Below are positions 13,842 through 14,720 of a stretch of DNA of 14,720 nt, piece after piece. A program made the position numbers and the translations under genes. Numbering within the stretch: position 1 is the stretch's first letter; the number at the start of each line of letters is the position of its first letter. The notes under the pieces are model-generated. The model was not told where the DNA came from. It did not search any database and was given only the letters and a program-made list of their open reading frames with translations. The DNA comes from Chitinophagaceae bacterium (GTDB taxonomy: Bacteria; Bacteroidota; Bacteroidia; Chitinophagales; Chitinophagaceae): contig DMRT01000197.1 in the NCBI GenBank assembly GCA_003455235.1, forward strand, positions 1-14,720, given 5' to 3'.

Positions 13842-14720
13842 TCTTACCCATTGATACGGCCGGCATGCCTGCAGGTCCTTTTCCCCAGGTTGAATTATTT
13901 CCACTTACACATTCATTGGCCAGCAAGGCAAACAACACCGCTTCCTTGGCATCAGGGTTGATCTGCATCCGCTCTGTTGTATCAAAACGGCATTGTGTTA
14001 ACTGACTTTTAAGATGACCCACCAGCACCGGGTTGTGTATGCCGCCGCCACTGGCATATATGCATATATCCTGAAGGCCGGCCGCGGCTTTGTTGATCGC
14101 TTCACAGATGGTTTCGGTGGTAAACCGGTTGAGGGTTGCCATCACATCTCCGGTACCGATGTTTTCGGTGCCCGATCTTTTTTGTGCATCGGCCAGGTAT
14201 GTGAGGCTGAATAATTCGGGCCCGGTGGTTTTAGGAAAAGGTTGATGGAAGAACGCATGTTGCTTTAGTTCGTTCAGTAAAATATCATTTACTTTTCCGG
14301 CTCCTGCCACTGCACCGTTCTCATCAAATGGCCGTCCGCCAAAATGAAGGCGCATGTATGCATCCATCAGGGTATTGCCGGGCCCGGTATCGGTGCTGAA
14401 AATTCCTGAAACATTCCTGCCGGCAGGTAAAAAAGTAAAATTGGCAATGCCGCCGATGTTCAGCAATATCCTGTTTTCGGTATCGCTGCCGAATAAAATA
14501 TGGTCGCCATATACCGCAAGTGGTGCGCCTTCGCCACCGGCGGCAATATGTTTTTGCCTGAAATCACTGATGGTGATGATGCCCGTTGCCACCGCAAGGT
14601 GATCACCGTCGCCGATCTGTAAGGTGGCATTGCCAAAGCCTGGCTGTTGGTGCAGGCTGGCTGGTGCATGGTAAATGGTTTGTCCATGGCTCGCCAGCAG
14701 GTCCACCTCCCGGGGATCCA
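13825..14720 (-). CDS. anmK: anhydro-N-acetylmuramic acid kinase, partial
   Basis: AnmK opens and phosphorylates 1,6-anhydro-MurNAc with ATP, giving MurNAc-6-phosphate, in cytoplasmic recycling of cell-wall peptidoglycan. About 298 residues are visible of a family normally about 350-370 long. The N-terminal GTSxDG phosphate-binding part is beyond the right edge, and the frame is open to that edge. Visible hallmarks are DLLASHGQTIYHAP, a sugar-kinase strand ILLNIGGIANFTFL, the catalytic-Asp loop STDTGPGNTLMDAY, the YASGGGIHNPVL nucleotide-binding turn, and EAVLFALLANE near the end. The GTG at 14706 is internal, since the codons before it (DPRE) continue the family sequence. It converges on the SRPBCC gene with a 17-bp coding overlap. 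Confidence 0.95.
   Translation of the reverse strand, partial: DPREVDLLASHGQTIYHAPASLHQQPGFGNATLQIGDGDHLAVATGIITISDFRQKHIAAGGEGAPLAVYGDHILFGSDTENRILLNIGGIANFTFLPAGRNVSGIFSTDTGPGNTLMDAYMRLHFGGRPFDENGAVAGAGKVNDILLNELKQHAFFHQPFPKTTGPELFSLTYLADAQKRSGTENIGTGDVMATLNRFTTETICEAINKAAAGLQDICIYASGGGIHNPVLVGHLKSQLTQCRFDTTERMQINPDAKEAVLFALLANECVSGNNSTWGKGPAGMPAVSMGKISFPE

Noticed and set aside
1..14720. Mobile element, prophage or CRISPR
   Set aside because: No transposase, integrase, terminal repeats, target duplications or regularly spaced repeats were found; the toxin-antitoxin module is the only accessory-type element.

Overview
The window looks like chromosome of a Bacteroidota bacterium, most likely a Chitinophagaceae-like member. 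The evidence is protein character (single-chain GcvP, PSMA-like M28 peptidase, SRPBCC protein with a membrane anchor), A-rich start regions without strong Shine-Dalgarno motifs, and several upstream boxes matching the Bacteroidota -7 element TAnnTTTG. This placement is inference; there is no rRNA or species marker. Genes are tightly packed and no gap exceeds 300 bases. The longest, 8589-8821, shows nothing convincing. I see no insertion sequence, CRISPR array, tRNA or rRNA.

Left part (1-8588), mostly housekeeping. The 3' end of a ketoacyl-ACP synthase III-type gene and a small unknown gene read rightward into a perfect two-way terminator (701-738). They converge there on a secreted M28 zinc aminopeptidase. 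Next come gcvP (glycine decarboxylase, leftward, with its own terminator), a divergently read cysteine-cluster protein of the YkgJ type, a Tat-exported metallo-beta-lactamase-fold hydrolase and a CPA1 sodium/proton antiporter.

Middle part (8822-12131), the most interesting. A leftward gene string runs Xre/MbcA-type antitoxin, RES-domain toxin, folK, deoxynucleoside kinase, MFS transporter. Antitoxin/toxin and toxin/folK overlap by 4 bases (ATGA), and kinase/MFS overlap by 1 base (TGATG). An intact toxin-antitoxin module therefore sits directly at the head of a folate/nucleotide operon. Its promoter region has two near-identical palindromes 22 bp apart with a TATATTTG box exactly between them. 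That is the layout expected of an autorepressed toxin-antitoxin promoter, and it argues for an antitoxin start at 12093 rather than 12159.

Right part (12147-14720). A divergent promoter (TTTG-N19-TAGCTTTA) faces an ABC-2 type permease that has no ATPase gene beside it. The permease is coupled (TAATG) to a membrane-anchored SRPBCC-like protein. That pair converges, with a 17-bp coding overlap, on the 3' part of anmK (anhydro-MurNAc kinase, cell-wall recycling), which runs off the right edge.
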